Source: Colwellia sp.
GTDB lineage: Bacteria; Pseudomonadota; Gammaproteobacteria; Enterobacterales; Alteromonadaceae
Direction: 5' to 3'
Assembly (NCBI GenBank): GCA_013215295.1
Contig: JABSOZ010000002.1
Span: 310,001-374,000, forward strand
Length of the DNA stretch: 64,000 nucleotides
Under the pieces are notes generated by a model. That model was not told the DNA's origin. It was given only the letters and a program-made list of their open reading frames with translations, and made no database searches. Made by a program: the position numbers and the translations under genes. Positions 36,260 to 45,141 of this stretch are shown here, piece after piece (the stretch's first letter is position 1; every line of letters starts with the position of its first letter).

Positions 36260-37546
36260 CTACATTTGCCCCAGCACTTGTGCAGGTTGAACTTTAGTCG
36301 CTTGCCAAGCAGGGTATAATGTTGCCAACAAGCTCATTGTTAATGCTGTGACTACCGTCGCTACAACATCATTCTGACTTAAATGAGTAGGAAGAAAATC
36401 AATAAAATAAACATCGCCGGATAACATTTTTACATTGAAAAACGTTTCAACTGCAATAACGATGTCGGTCAAATTAAGGGATATGGTAATACCTAATAGG
36501 GTTCCAACAAAGCAGCCAACCACACCATTAACTAAACCTTGAAACATAAAAGTTCCCATGATAACAGAGGCTTCTGCGCCCATGGTTTTCAAAATGGCAA
36601 TATCACCTTTTTTCTCATTTACCGCCATGATGAGTGTCGATACAATATTAAAACTTGCAACGGCAATCACCAGTACCAAAACAATAAACATCACTAAGCG
36701 AACGAGTTGAATATCATTAAAGATATGACCATTCTCTTGAGTCCAATCTTGAATCGCAACATAAGTATCAAAACTATAAGCTATATCTCGAATCACTTCA
36801 GGTGATTGAAAAACATTAGCCACTTTTATTCGAATTCCTTGCACTTGTCCTTTTTCTAAATTCACCATTTTTTCGGCATGAACCAGTGAAAGGTACACAG
36901 AAATTTCATCCATTGTACCGCCAAACTTAAAAATGCCCACCACCTTGACTTGATGCTTAACCGGCACAGGAAATTTGGCACTTGCTTGGTTATTAATTTT
37001 TTGATTTACCGCACTCGATAATAATAGTTGGAGTGAATCACCTAATTCAAGATCTAGTTTTTTTGCCACACCTGAGCCAATAACGACACCGACAACGGGA
37101 TTTTCACTGTTTTCATTATCACCAATCGCTTGCCAACTTCCAGCAATCATATAGTCAGCAATAGTAGAGACCTGTTGCTCTAACTTTACATCCACGCCAC
37201 GCACTGCAACAGCTTTAATTTCACTGCCATGCTGCATCATGCCTGTAAGTTTGATGACCGGAGCTGCTGCGATCACTTGTGGGTGTTGTTGGATTTTAGC
37301 AACATGCTTTTGCCATTTATCAATAGGTGTATTAATGGCTATAAGTTCAGCGTGAGGGATCACAGACAATAGGTGTTGAGCTAATGCTCTCTCGAAACCA
37401 TTCATGGCAGATAAAACAATAATCAATACCATCACACCAAGGGCAATACCAATAGTAGAAGACGCTGAAATAAAGGAAGAAAATCCATTACCGTTTCTGC
37501 TACGCACATAACGTAAACCTAAAAATAAACTCAATGATTTATTCAT
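36260..37546 (-). CDS. Lipoprotein-releasing ABC transporter permease, LolE-like
   Basis: 428 aa inner-membrane subunit of the LolCDE complex, which extracts outer-membrane lipoproteins and passes them to LolA. One N-terminal membrane segment (about 25-48), a large periplasmic domain, then three membrane segments in the C-terminal third (VMFIVLVLVIAVASFNIVST starts the first) give the MacB-type FtsX topology. It opens SLFLGLRYVRSRNGNGFSSF as LolC and LolE do. Last of three genes lolC-lolD-lolE; LolC and LolE are hard to tell apart, so the E/C naming follows gene order. Confidence 0.9.
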   Translation of the reverse strand: MNKSLSLFLGLRYVRSRNGNGFSSFISASSTIGIALGVMVLIIVLSAMNGFERALAQHLLSVIPHAELIAINTPIDKWQKHVAKIQQHPQVIAAAPVIKLTGMMQHGSEIKAVAVRGVDVKLEQQVSTIADYMIAGSWQAIGDNENSENPVVGVVIGSGVAKKLDLELGDSLQLLLSSAVNQKINNQASAKFPVPVKHQVKVVGIFKFGGTMDEISVYLSLVHAEKMVNLEKGQVQGIRIKVANVFQSPEVIRDIAYSFDTYVAIQDWTQENGHIFNDIQLVRLVMFIVLVLVIAVASFNIVSTLIMAVNEKKGDIAILKTMGAEASVIMGTFMFQGLVNGVVGCFVGTLLGITISLNLTDIVIAVETFFNVKMLSGDVYFIDFLPTHLSQNDVVATVVTALTMSLLATLYPAWQATKVQPAQVLGQM

Positions 37547-37555
37547 CGAAAAACC

Positions 37556-38239
37556 TTAACGTTCAAGTGGCGCTAAACGGCCATGTGATAAACGTAATTG
37601 ACGATCCATTCTCGCAGCAAGCGTTAAATCATGTGTCACGATAACAAAACTAGTATTCACTGTTTTATTGAGGTCTCGCAATAATTGATAGATCTGCTCA
37701 GCTGTATCAAAGTCTAAATTCCCTGTGGGTTCATCAGCAAGTATCAACGAAGGCTTAGTCACTAAGGCTCTAGCAATAGCTACACGCTGACGTTCACCGC
37801 CAGAGAGTTCTGAAGGTCTGTGCTCAAAGCGATGACTCAGCCCTACTTGCTTTAACATTTCTTGTGCAGATTCTAAAGCAACTTTAGGTGAATCTCCTCG
37901 AATAAGGAGTGGCATCGCAACGTTTTCTTCTGCAGAAAATTCCATCATTAAATGATGAAACTGATAAATAAAACCAATATGGGTATTACGAAACTTAGCG
38001 CGTTGTTTTTCAGATAATGTATGAATATCAACGTCATTAATAAAAACTTGCCCTGCAGATGGTGAATCTAAGGCACCCGCTATATGCAAAAATGTGCTTT
38101 TTCCACAACCAGAACTCCCCACAATGGCGACAAGTTCTCCAGCTTCTACAGATAAATCTAATCCATCTAATACTTTTGTTTCAAGGCTTCCCTGAAAATA
38201 TGATTTTGATAATTGCTGACAATGTAAACCTTTACTCAT
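37556..38239 (-). CDS. lolD: Lipoprotein-releasing system ATP-binding protein LolD
   Basis: 227 aa ABC ATPase that powers LolCE. Walker A AIVGSSGCGKST, signature ELSGGERQRVAIARA, Walker B SLILADEPTGNLD, and the H-loop VTHDL are all intact; FIYQFHHLMMEFSAEENVAM is the LolD-type Q-loop region. Overlaps the upstream permease gene by 8 bases and precedes the downstream one by 9 bases, so the three are translated as a unit. Confidence 0.96.
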   Translation of the reverse strand: MSKGLHCQQLSKSYFQGSLETKVLDGLDLSVEAGELVAIVGSSGCGKSTFLHIAGALDSPSAGQVFINDVDIHTLSEKQRAKFRNTHIGFIYQFHHLMMEFSAEENVAMPLLIRGDSPKVALESAQEMLKQVGLSHRFEHRPSELSGGERQRVAIARALVTKPSLILADEPTGNLDFDTAEQIYQLLRDLNKTVNTSFVIVTHDLTLAARMDRQLRLSHGRLAPLER

Positions 38240-39470
38240 GTCGTAAAACCTCGGCGGGCTGTGTTAAAGACGCTTGATAAGCGGGATATAGAGTAGCAAC
38301 GAAACTCATCGCCATTGCTGAGAAAATAATACTAAGGACATTATTTACTGTCAGTTCGACAGGTAAAGACTGCCCTGCACCCAATAAACTGACACCTAGT
38401 AAATTAAAAATACTGTCTAAATTTAAAGTAAGGAATGAACCTACCGCAGTACCTATGGTAACGCCCCAAAAACCATTAATTAAACCCTGAGTAATAAATA
38501 TTTTCACTATCCCTAGACGATCTAACCCCAGAGTTTGCAAAATACTGATTTCACCCTGCTTTTCAATAACGACCATGACTAAAGCAGAAACAATATTAAA
38601 TGCGGCAACGGCAATAATTAAACTCAACATTAGCCACATCATATTTTTTTCCATACGAACTGCCGCAAACAATGCGCCTTGACTCTCATTCCAAGTGGTA
38701 TAATTATACTGGCTATATTCAGCTTTCAGTTCAGTAACCACTTGCTCAGCAGAAAAGGCATCATCGAGATATATACGGAGTTTTTCAACACCATCACCCC
38801 TTTGTCGATGTAATTTTGCACCATATTTACTGTGAATATAAACGAGGGTTTCGTCTACTTCTGAGCCAATGCTAAAAATGCCTGATATAGTAAAAGTTCG
38901 TTGTACTGGTATTCTTCCCATTGGTGTGAATACTGTTTTATTAGGGAGTGTTAAGCGTACTTTTTCACCTAGCCCCACATCCAGTTTTCTTGCCAATGAT
39001 CGCCCTATTACCACTGAAAACGACTGGTTTGATAAACTGTCTAAACTACCTGACAACATCGAAGTATTAACAATATTGTGTTGCTCAAACTCAGGCATGA
39101 TCCCTTGAATAAGCACAAAACCTAACGCACCAGAACTAGCTTGTATTAGCGCTTCACTTTCCAGAAGTGGCGTTACCTGTTTGACTTTCGGGTGGAGTAA
39201 CAACTGTTCTCGAAGCGTTTGCCATTGAGGTAAAGATGTTTGTTTGTTGGGTTGAGATTCATCTGCCACAACGATATGGGGAACTAAGCCGAGTACTCTA
39301 CGCTTTTGCTCTCCTTCTAAGCCATCCATCACGGAAACAACCGTAATCAAAGAAGCTACGCCGAGTACTATACCTACAATAGAAAAAAAGGTGATAAAGG
39401 AAACAAATCCTGAACTTTTGCGACTTCGACTATACCGAAGACCAATGAAAAAACTGACGGGTTGAAACAT
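38232..39470 (-). CDS. lolC: Lipoprotein-releasing ABC transporter permease LolC
   Basis: 412 aa permease, first gene of the lolCDE operon. MFQPVSFFIGLRYSRSRKSS and the following hydrophobic segment, the periplasmic domain and three C-terminal membrane segments (MMWLMLSLIIAVAAFNIVSA etc.) match LolC. Works with LolD and the downstream permease to release mature lipoproteins. The periplasmic hook region could not be assigned by eye, so LolC versus LolE rests on order. Confidence 0.92.
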   Translation of the reverse strand: MFQPVSFFIGLRYSRSRKSSGFVSFITFFSIVGIVLGVASLITVVSVMDGLEGEQKRRVLGLVPHIVVADESQPNKQTSLPQWQTLREQLLLHPKVKQVTPLLESEALIQASSGALGFVLIQGIMPEFEQHNIVNTSMLSGSLDSLSNQSFSVVIGRSLARKLDVGLGEKVRLTLPNKTVFTPMGRIPVQRTFTISGIFSIGSEVDETLVYIHSKYGAKLHRQRGDGVEKLRIYLDDAFSAEQVVTELKAEYSQYNYTTWNESQGALFAAVRMEKNMMWLMLSLIIAVAAFNIVSALVMVVIEKQGEISILQTLGLDRLGIVKIFITQGLINGFWGVTIGTAVGSFLTLNLDSIFNLLGVSLLGAGQSLPVELTVNNVLSIIFSAMAMSFVATLYPAYQASLTQPAEVLRHE

Positions 39471-39799
39471 TATATAAACTTCATCTTTTATATATTAGAA
39501 AGAGAACATTCCCTTTAATTAATGACTTGCAGCATAGCACAGCCAATGTTTTATTTGGCAAGAAAAAAGCGAACAAGTAAAGTCATTAAAAACAAATATC
39601 AATAATATTCATTTCATTTTCAAGTGGTTAAATGAAAATCTAGCGAATTAACCGTTATAATGTACAAAATAAAATACAGGGCTGATTAAGCATTATGTAA
39701 AAATTCATGTCGAAATCTAGTAAATAGCGCTGTAACCCTTTAGTATCAATGCGTTTAACATTTGATAACAATAATTTTTCACTTAAAGATGAGATTACA
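39471..39799. other. Divergent intergenic region, lolC / M13 peptidase
   Basis: 329-base gap. TATAAT at 39656-39661 with TGAAAA 17 bases upstream is a possible promoter for the M13 gene. No repeat, terminator or short gene is evident. Confidence 0.4.
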
Positions 39800-41872
39800 A
39801 TGAAAAAGATAATAACAAGTGCGGTATGTTCTTCTTTATTGCTGCTTACAGCTTGCAGCGACAATACACAAAGCACTGAAACAGCTAAGAAAGAAATGCC
39901 GGTCATGCAAAAAACTGCGTTAGCTTCAGGTATCGACAAAGCAACGATGGATCTATCAGTTCGCCCACAAGACAACTTTTACCGCTATGTAAATGGTGCT
40001 TGGTTGAACGCTAATGAAATTCCGGGAGACAAAACGTCAATTGGTGCATTTTATGACTTACGTGACGAAGCTGATGAAAATGTAAAAGTAATCATCGAAG
40101 AATTAGCAGCAACAGAAAACCTGAAAATGGGCAGCGACGAACAAAAAGTTGCTGACTTATTTCGTTCATACATGAACACAGATGCACGTAACGCTGCCGG
40201 CACTACGCCAATACAACCATTATTTGATAGCATCAATGGTTTAAAAGACAAGAATGAACTTGCTACATTTTTTGGTGAAAATCAACAAAATGGTGTAGGC
40301 AGCCCATTAGCGTTTTATATTAGCGTTGACGCTAAAGATTCGACTCGTTATGCAACTCATATTTGGCAAAGTGGTCTAGGCTTACCAGACAAAGATTACT
40401 ACTTTGATGAAAAAGAACGTTTTGCTGAATTACGTAAAGGCTATGTAGCTCATATTGAAAACATGTTCAACTTAGCAGGTTTGAAAAATGGTAAAGCTGC
40501 CGCTCAGACCATTATGGCCATTGAAACTAAATTAGCAGATTATCATTGGACAAAAATTGAGACTCGTGACAGCGATAAACGTTACAATAAATTTGACGTT
40601 ACTGACTTAAAGACAGTAACTGATGCATTCAATTGGAATGCTTACCTTTCAGCTCAAGGCGTAACAGCACAAAAAGACATCATAATTAACCAACCATCAT
40701 TTGTGAAAGGTTTTGGCGAAACATTTGCGGCAACCTCTTTAGCGGAGTGGCAAACATATTTAACATTTCACACGTTAAGTAATTTTGCAGGTTCTTTAAC
40801 GACTGATTTAGATAACGAAAACTTTGATTTTTATTCAAAGCAGTTACGTGGCCAAAAAGAACAACGTCCAATGTGGAAACGTGGTGTTGGCGTCGTTAAC
40901 GCTAACTTAGGTGAAGTTATTGGTAAAGTGTATGTAAGTCGTCACTTTAAACCTGAAGCTAAGACTCGCATGACACAACTTGTTGAGAACCTGCGTGGAG
41001 CGTATGGCGCAAGTATTGATGAATTAGAATGGATGTCTGAACCAACCAAGAAAGCGGCACACATAAAACTAGCAAGTTTTGACCCAAAAATTGGCTACCC
41101 TAACAAATGGATAGATTATTCTGCCCTTATGATTAAAGGTGATGATTTAGTAGGAAACAAAATGCGTTCAGGTACAGTGTCTCACCTGAAAGAAGTAGCA
41201 AAACTTGGCGGTCCAATCGACAAGCAAGAATGGGGAATGACACCTCAAACAGTTAATGCTTATTACAATCCAACTAAAAATGAAATTGTATTCCCTGCAG
41301 CCATTTTACAACCACCGTTTTTCAATTTAGCGGCTGACGATGCCGTTAATTATGGCGGTATTGGCGCGGTTATTGGTCATGAAATGGGACACGGGTTTGA
41401 CGATCAAGGTAGTAAATATGATGGCGATGGTAATTTGCGCAACTGGTGGACTGAAGCAGATTTAGCCGCTTTTAAAGTACGCACAGATGACTTAGTAACA
41501 CAGTACGATGGCTACTCAGTATTTGAAGACTTAAATGTAAACGGTTCTTTGACTCTGGGAGAAAACATTGGTGATTTATCAGGGGTAACTATTGCCTATA
41601 AAGCTTATATCGCATCATTAAATGGTGAAGAAGCACCGGTAATTGATGGGCTTACTGGCGATCAACGTTTCTTCATGGGTTTTGCTCAAGTATGGCGTGG
41701 GAAAAAGGTAGAGAAGTCACTACGTAACCAAGTAGCGACTGACCCACATTCGCCAGGCGAATTCCGTGCATTAGGTTCTTTATCTAACATGCCTGAGTTC
41801 TACAAAGCGTTTAACGTTAAAGAAGGTGATGCTATGTACCTTGCTCCTGAAAAACGTGTCAAAATTTGGTAA
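39800..41872 (+). CDS. M13-family metallopeptidase lipoprotein (PepO/neprilysin-like)
   Basis: 690 aa zinc endopeptidase. Signal peptide with lipobox LLLLTAC (Cys about 19) predicts a lipoprotein. The M13 zinc motif is VIGHEMGHGFDDQG, the third ligand in LGENIGDLSG, and substrate-binding NAYYNPTKNEIVFPA; the C-terminus ends RVKIW, typical of the family. The ATG at 39800 is chosen over an in-frame upstream ATG (39749) because it gives a normal lipoprotein signal. With the M1 and M18 enzymes it makes a third exported peptidase in the window. Ends before a terminator. Confidence 0.93.
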   Translation: MKKIITSAVCSSLLLLTACSDNTQSTETAKKEMPVMQKTALASGIDKATMDLSVRPQDNFYRYVNGAWLNANEIPGDKTSIGAFYDLRDEADENVKVIIEELAATENLKMGSDEQKVADLFRSYMNTDARNAAGTTPIQPLFDSINGLKDKNELATFFGENQQNGVGSPLAFYISVDAKDSTRYATHIWQSGLGLPDKDYYFDEKERFAELRKGYVAHIENMFNLAGLKNGKAAAQTIMAIETKLADYHWTKIETRDSDKRYNKFDVTDLKTVTDAFNWNAYLSAQGVTAQKDIIINQPSFVKGFGETFAATSLAEWQTYLTFHTLSNFAGSLTTDLDNENFDFYSKQLRGQKEQRPMWKRGVGVVNANLGEVIGKVYVSRHFKPEAKTRMTQLVENLRGAYGASIDELEWMSEPTKKAAHIKLASFDPKIGYPNKWIDYSALMIKGDDLVGNKMRSGTVSHLKEVAKLGGPIDKQEWGMTPQTVNAYYNPTKNEIVFPAAILQPPFFNLAADDAVNYGGIGAVIGHEMGHGFDDQGSKYDGDGNLRNWWTEADLAAFKVRTDDLVTQYDGYSVFEDLNVNGSLTLGENIGDLSGVTIAYKAYIASLNGEEAPVIDGLTGDQRFFMGFAQVWRGKKVEKSLRNQVATDPHSPGEFRALGSLSNMPEFYKAFNVKEGDAMYLAPEKRVKIW

Positions 41873-41915
41873 ACAACACGCTTAGTTAAATAACGTTAAG
41901 ATGAATGTATATAAT

Positions 41916-41947
41916 AAAATACCAACAATTTTGTTGGTATTTTTTTA
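41916..41947 (+). terminator. Terminator after the M13 peptidase gene
   Basis: ATACCAACA-att-TTGTTGGTAT followed by seven Ts. Confidence 0.9.
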
Positions 41948-42094
41948 TTCGAAAATTTTAGTTAACATTCTATCCTCAAAAGTTAGCTCTCAGAGATTAA
42001 CCTTGTATGTTAATGGAAGATTATTAACCTTAATAAAGTACTTAATACTCGCTTATATTGTAAATAATTTAAAACCTCGTAAACTATACCACCA

Positions 42095-42215
42095 TAGATA
42101 GACGACATTCTGGGAACAAGGTGAGAACCCTTGACTGTACCCGCAACTGTGAATTGCTTTCATTTAATAATATAAGCAAAAAGTCAGCATACCGAATACA
42201 TATCTAAAAATTTAC
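42095..42215 (+). ncRNA. Cobalamin (B12) riboswitch
   Basis: The conserved core is seen: GGGAAcaAGGTGaGAA near 42112-42126, then the B12-box segment GACTGTACCCGCAACTGTGA (42133-42152) and, after a variable arm, AGTCAGCATACCG at 42182-42194. It lies about 110 bases upstream of the cobO/btuR start, as expected for control of corrinoid metabolism. Its outer ends and the expression platform are approximate; a small hairpin CGTG-N8-CACG near 42223 lies between the core and the gene. Confidence 0.88.
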
Positions 42216-42325
42216 ATAAAATCGTGCGGGAATACACGGTAAATTGCTACAAAGTAAGGACCAACCTTACTGATAGCCTTGCCTTTTCTCCTATTATAAA
42301 ACAACACTTATCATCAGGAACTATC

Positions 42326-42931
42326 ATGGTTGACGAAACACAAAAAAACGAAAAACACCAAGCTCGTATGCAAAAACTAAAAGACAAAGTTGATGCAAGA
42401 GTTGATGCTGCTACCGATGAACGCGGAATTCTAATAGTTATTACCGGTAATGGTAAGGGTAAATCCACCTCTGGTTTTGGCACATTAACCCGTGCTGTAG
42501 GACATGGATTGAACGCAGCAGCGATTCAATTCATCAAAGGAACTTGGGCTTGTGGTGAGCGTAACGTGCTTGAAAAATTGGGCGTTCCATTCCATGTTAT
42601 GGCTACAGGTTTCACTTGGAATACACAAGACAAAACGGCTGATATTACGGCTGCAAAAATTGTATGGGAAGAAGCTAAAAAGCTATTAGCTGACGAGACT
42701 ATTGATGTCGTTCTACTCGATGAACTGACCTACATGCTGTCATACAAATATCTTGATCTAGATGAAGTACTTGACGCAATAGCCAATCGACCACCCATGC
42801 AGCATGTTATCGCTACAGGTCGAGGTGCTCATCGTTCATTAATAGAACTCGCTGACACAGTAAGTGAAGTACAATCAATCAAACATGCATTTGATAATAA
42901 AATAAAAGCGCAAAAAGGTATTGATTGGTAA
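42326..42931 (+). CDS. cobO: Cob(I)yrinic acid a,c-diamide adenosyltransferase (CobO/BtuR)
   Basis: 201 aa enzyme that attaches the 5'-deoxyadenosyl group of ATP to reduced corrinoid, making adenosylcobalamin. P-loop VITGNGKGKSTSGFG, the substrate region FIKGTWACGERN and VLLDELTYMLSYKY plus the C-terminal ATGRGAHRSLIELAD are the family blocks. The ATG at 42326 has AGGA 7-8 bases upstream; a longer in-frame start at 42224 would run into the riboswitch leader and is rejected. Directly under the cobalamin riboswitch, so probably repressed when B12 is abundant. Followed by hairpin-repeat array 4. Confidence 0.93.
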   Translation: MVDETQKNEKHQARMQKLKDKVDARVDAATDERGILIVITGNGKGKSTSGFGTLTRAVGHGLNAAAIQFIKGTWACGERNVLEKLGVPFHVMATGFTWNTQDKTADITAAKIVWEEAKKLLADETIDVVLLDELTYMLSYKYLDLDEVLDAIANRPPMQHVIATGRGAHRSLIELADTVSEVQSIKHAFDNKIKAQKGIDW

Positions 42932-42938
42932 AGTTAAG

Positions 42939-43111
42939 ACATACCGTTCGTCCTGAACATATACGTTCATTGCCATCCATGGCATCACGTTATTGCCTGC
43001 ATGGACGCAGGTACTTATGATTTGTCTGGAACTAGAATCATCACCGTTCGTCCTGAACATATACGCTCATTGCCATCCATGGCATCACGTTATACCGTTC
43101 GTCCTGAACAT
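42939..43111 (+). repeat. Hairpin-module repeat array 4
   Basis: Starts with a partial unit ending GTCCTGAACAT at 42960, then a unit whose hairpin is GCCAT-CC-ATGGC with an inserted module (CCTGC-ATGGAC-GCAGG, then ATGATT...AATCAT), then a complete 51-base unit at 43061-43111. Located between the convergent cobO and chemoreceptor genes and running straight into a terminator. The stem sequences differ from arrays 1 and 3 at the same columns while staying complementary. Confidence 0.94.
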
Positions 43112-43141
43112 AAAAAGCCCATGCTAGCATGGGCTTTTTTA
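43112..43141. terminator. Terminator after repeat array 4
   Basis: AAAAAGCCCATGC-ta-GCATGGGCTTTTTT, a perfect stem with A and T runs; can serve both convergent transcripts. Confidence 0.92.
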
Positions 43142-43191
43142 TAAACATTATTTTCTTTAAATACAGAGATTTATTTAAAGACAGTCTCTAT

Positions 43192-44358
43192 TTAGACACA
43201 GATTCTATTAAGCGTCGTAGCAACATCTATTGAAGTATTTTGCTGTTGCTCAGCATGTTTAGCAACAGAACTTAAACCATTGGTAATATCTCGACTCAAA
43301 GAAGCGACTTCGGCCATATTAGTACTTACCGAAGCGGTAGATAGCTTTTGTTGCTCTGTACCACTTGCAATTTGAGACGTTAAGGTATTTACCTCATTAA
43401 ATACTTGACCTATTTGCTCTAATGCTTCAACGACTTCTGCTGAATGCGTTAAGCTGTCTTGCGTTAACTCTTGACCACGAGAAATAGCCGTCACTGCATT
43501 TGTTGATTTTTCTTGTAAACCTTCAACCATTGATTGAATTTCAACTGTAGCTTCTTGTGTTCTATGCGCTAGGGCTCTGACTTCATCGGCAACAACCGCA
43601 AAACCTCGACCTTGCTCACCAGCACGTGCCGCTTCAATCGCCGCATTTAACGCGAGTAGATTTGTTTGGTCTGCAATGCCACGAATTACATCCAATACTG
43701 AGCCAATATTTGAACATTCGGTTTGTAACAAAGACAAATCGGTCGCCATTTCAGTAACTTCTTCAGAAAAAGCTTCGATAGTTTGCTGACTCGTATTAGA
43801 AGAAGTCGTACCTTGCGATAAAATAGCAATAACTTGATTCGTTGTATCACTCACTCGTGAAGCACTTTCAGAAAGTATTGTAGATGTTGAAGCAACTTCA
43901 TCAATAGAGCTCGCCATTAATTCTATTTGTCTAGCAGAGTCATCAACCGCTTGAACTGAATCAATCATCTGTGTGGCGAGTAAAGATGAACCTTCTTTTA
44001 ATGATTCAGATTCCTTTCGTAATTCTGCAAGCACATCTGACAAATCACTAATAAATGAACTCAACTCATTAGTTGTAATAGCAAGTTCGTCATTTCCAGG
44101 ATCGATCAGTGGGCCAGAAGGCGCCTTATTAGGGTTTACAACAAGTTTGAGATAGTCTTGTAGCTTTGCTAAACGAGATGACAACTGCTGTTCTATAAAT
44201 ATAAATCCAGCAATCAATTGAACAGTTATTAACGCGACAAGTATACCGATAACAGTTGATTTACCTAATTCATCTGCTAATAACATAATAAGTAGAGTTG
44301 CTAATATTCCAACAACCGCTGTTGGTATAAGTAATTTCAGGCTTAAGCGAGTAAACAT
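43192..44358 (-). CDS. Methyl-accepting chemotaxis protein without large sensor domain
   Basis: 388 aa. Two closely spaced N-terminal membrane segments (about 8-28 and 33-53) are separated by only a few residues, so there is no periplasmic ligand-binding domain. The cytoplasmic signalling hairpin tip, [20 protein letters not shown] then [20 protein letters not shown], is fully conserved for CheA/CheW contact. It may sense membrane, redox or cytoplasmic state, or act through partners. No C-terminal CheR-binding pentapeptide is evident. Single gene. Confidence 0.92.
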   Translation of the reverse strand: MFTRLSLKLLIPTAVVGILATLLIMLLADELGKSTVIGILVALITVQLIAGFIFIEQQLSSRLAKLQDYLKLVVNPNKAPSGPLIDPGNDELAITTNELSSFISDLSDVLAELRKESESLKEGSSLLATQMIDSVQAVDDSARQIELMASSIDEVASTSTILSESASRVSDTTNQVIAILSQGTTSSNTSQQTIEAFSEEVTEMATDLSLLQTECSNIGSVLDVIRGIADQTNLLALNAAIEAARAGEQGRGFAVVADEVRALAHRTQEATVEIQSMVEGLQEKSTNAVTAISRGQELTQDSLTHSAEVVEALEQIGQVFNEVNTLTSQIASGTEQQKLSTASVSTNMAEVASLSRDITNGLSSVAKHAEQQQNTSIDVATTLNRICV

Positions 44359-44576
44359 AGAGTATCCATTATGTTAGTTTGTAAAGGGTAGTTTCCAATA
44401 AGTAGCTTTTAAATAAGCTACATGTCTTTATCTTATTATAAATTACCTATTATTCAACTATTTGGCTAACAATATTTACTAATTTTGGTAATTGAACAAA
44501 AAACCGATATTAATTTAGGTATAATTAATCTATTAATTGTTAATAAGTCATAAAAGTACAGATAGGAAATCGATAA

Positions 44577-44735
44577 ATGTCTATTTTTATTATCATTATT
44601 GCGTTAGGAATTATTGTGGGGGGCATCACGGTTTTAAAGAAGTCTGCACAAAAATTCCATCTGAATAAAGAACAACTGGAACGCGTTAAAAAACGTTCAA
44701 AAGAACAAGAAGATAAAGACTTAAAAAACAAATAA
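44577..44735 (+). CDS. DUF2897-like small membrane protein
   Basis: 52 aa, missed by ORF length cutoffs. MSIFIIIIALGIIVGGITVL is one membrane segment, followed by KKSAQKFHLNKEQLERVKKR and an acidic-basic tail ending KDLKNK. The pattern (short hydrophobic N-terminus, LKKSA, then a charged helix) matches the DUF2897 family known from Alteromonadales and Vibrionales. TAGGA lies 9 bases upstream of the ATG. Divergent from the chemoreceptor. Function unknown. Confidence 0.78.
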   Translation: MSIFIIIIALGIIVGGITVLKKSAQKFHLNKEQLERVKKRSKEQEDKDLKNK

Positions 44736-45141
44736 TTATATAAATTGTTTGACCAAATAAAAACCAATTTTTTATATCAGGCTCTGAACCTCTACAGCTT
44801 TGCGTTTAAAAGCGACATCATCAAAAGCTTTCCTCATTTGGCCTTTCTTAAATTCACCTTAGTCTCCGCCTTTTTTAGTTGACGGAAAGCTTGAACTTTC
44901 TTAGCTTAATCACCAAAGTCTGCACCTTTGGCTATTTCATCTATAAGCCCTATGCTTTGTTCTGTTTTCACTAACATATGACGCGCACATGGTTATGCCT
45001 AATTGGTTTTCAATATTGGCAAATATAGCTAAGTTCATCACAAAATGGGTATACATCATAAACAATTGATCTTACATTTCTCTTTCACTTCTTCGTGTAT
45101 TCTCATAAAATCAATTCATAGATTATTTATCAAGGCATTCC
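44736..45141. other. Intergenic region, DUF2897 gene / carbonic anhydrase
   Basis: 406-base gap. Apart from the possible decayed coding remnant on the minus strand, I see no terminator, repeat-family copy or riboswitch. AAGG at 45132-45135 is the carbonic anhydrase ribosome binding site. Confidence 0.4.
44772..44977 (-). pseudogene. Possible decayed coding remnant
   Basis: On the minus strand, MLVKTEQSIGLIDEIAKGAD runs for 23 codons to an in-frame TAA, continues without a break in the same frame as AKKVQAFRQLKKAETKVNLR, meets a TGA, and then continues in another frame as RKAFDDVAFKRKAVEVQSLI before a stop. The protein-like composition on both sides of the stops suggests an inactivated gene, but I cannot name the family and chance is possible. 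Confidence 0.25.

Noticed and set aside
41901-42101. 66-codon frame after the M13 peptidase gene
   Set aside because: It runs through the terminator hairpin of the M13 gene, has no clear ribosome binding site and leads into the riboswitch.
42875-43060. 61-codon minus-strand frame over the cobO end and repeat array 4
   Set aside because: It covers the repeat modules and the end of a real gene; no coding evidence.
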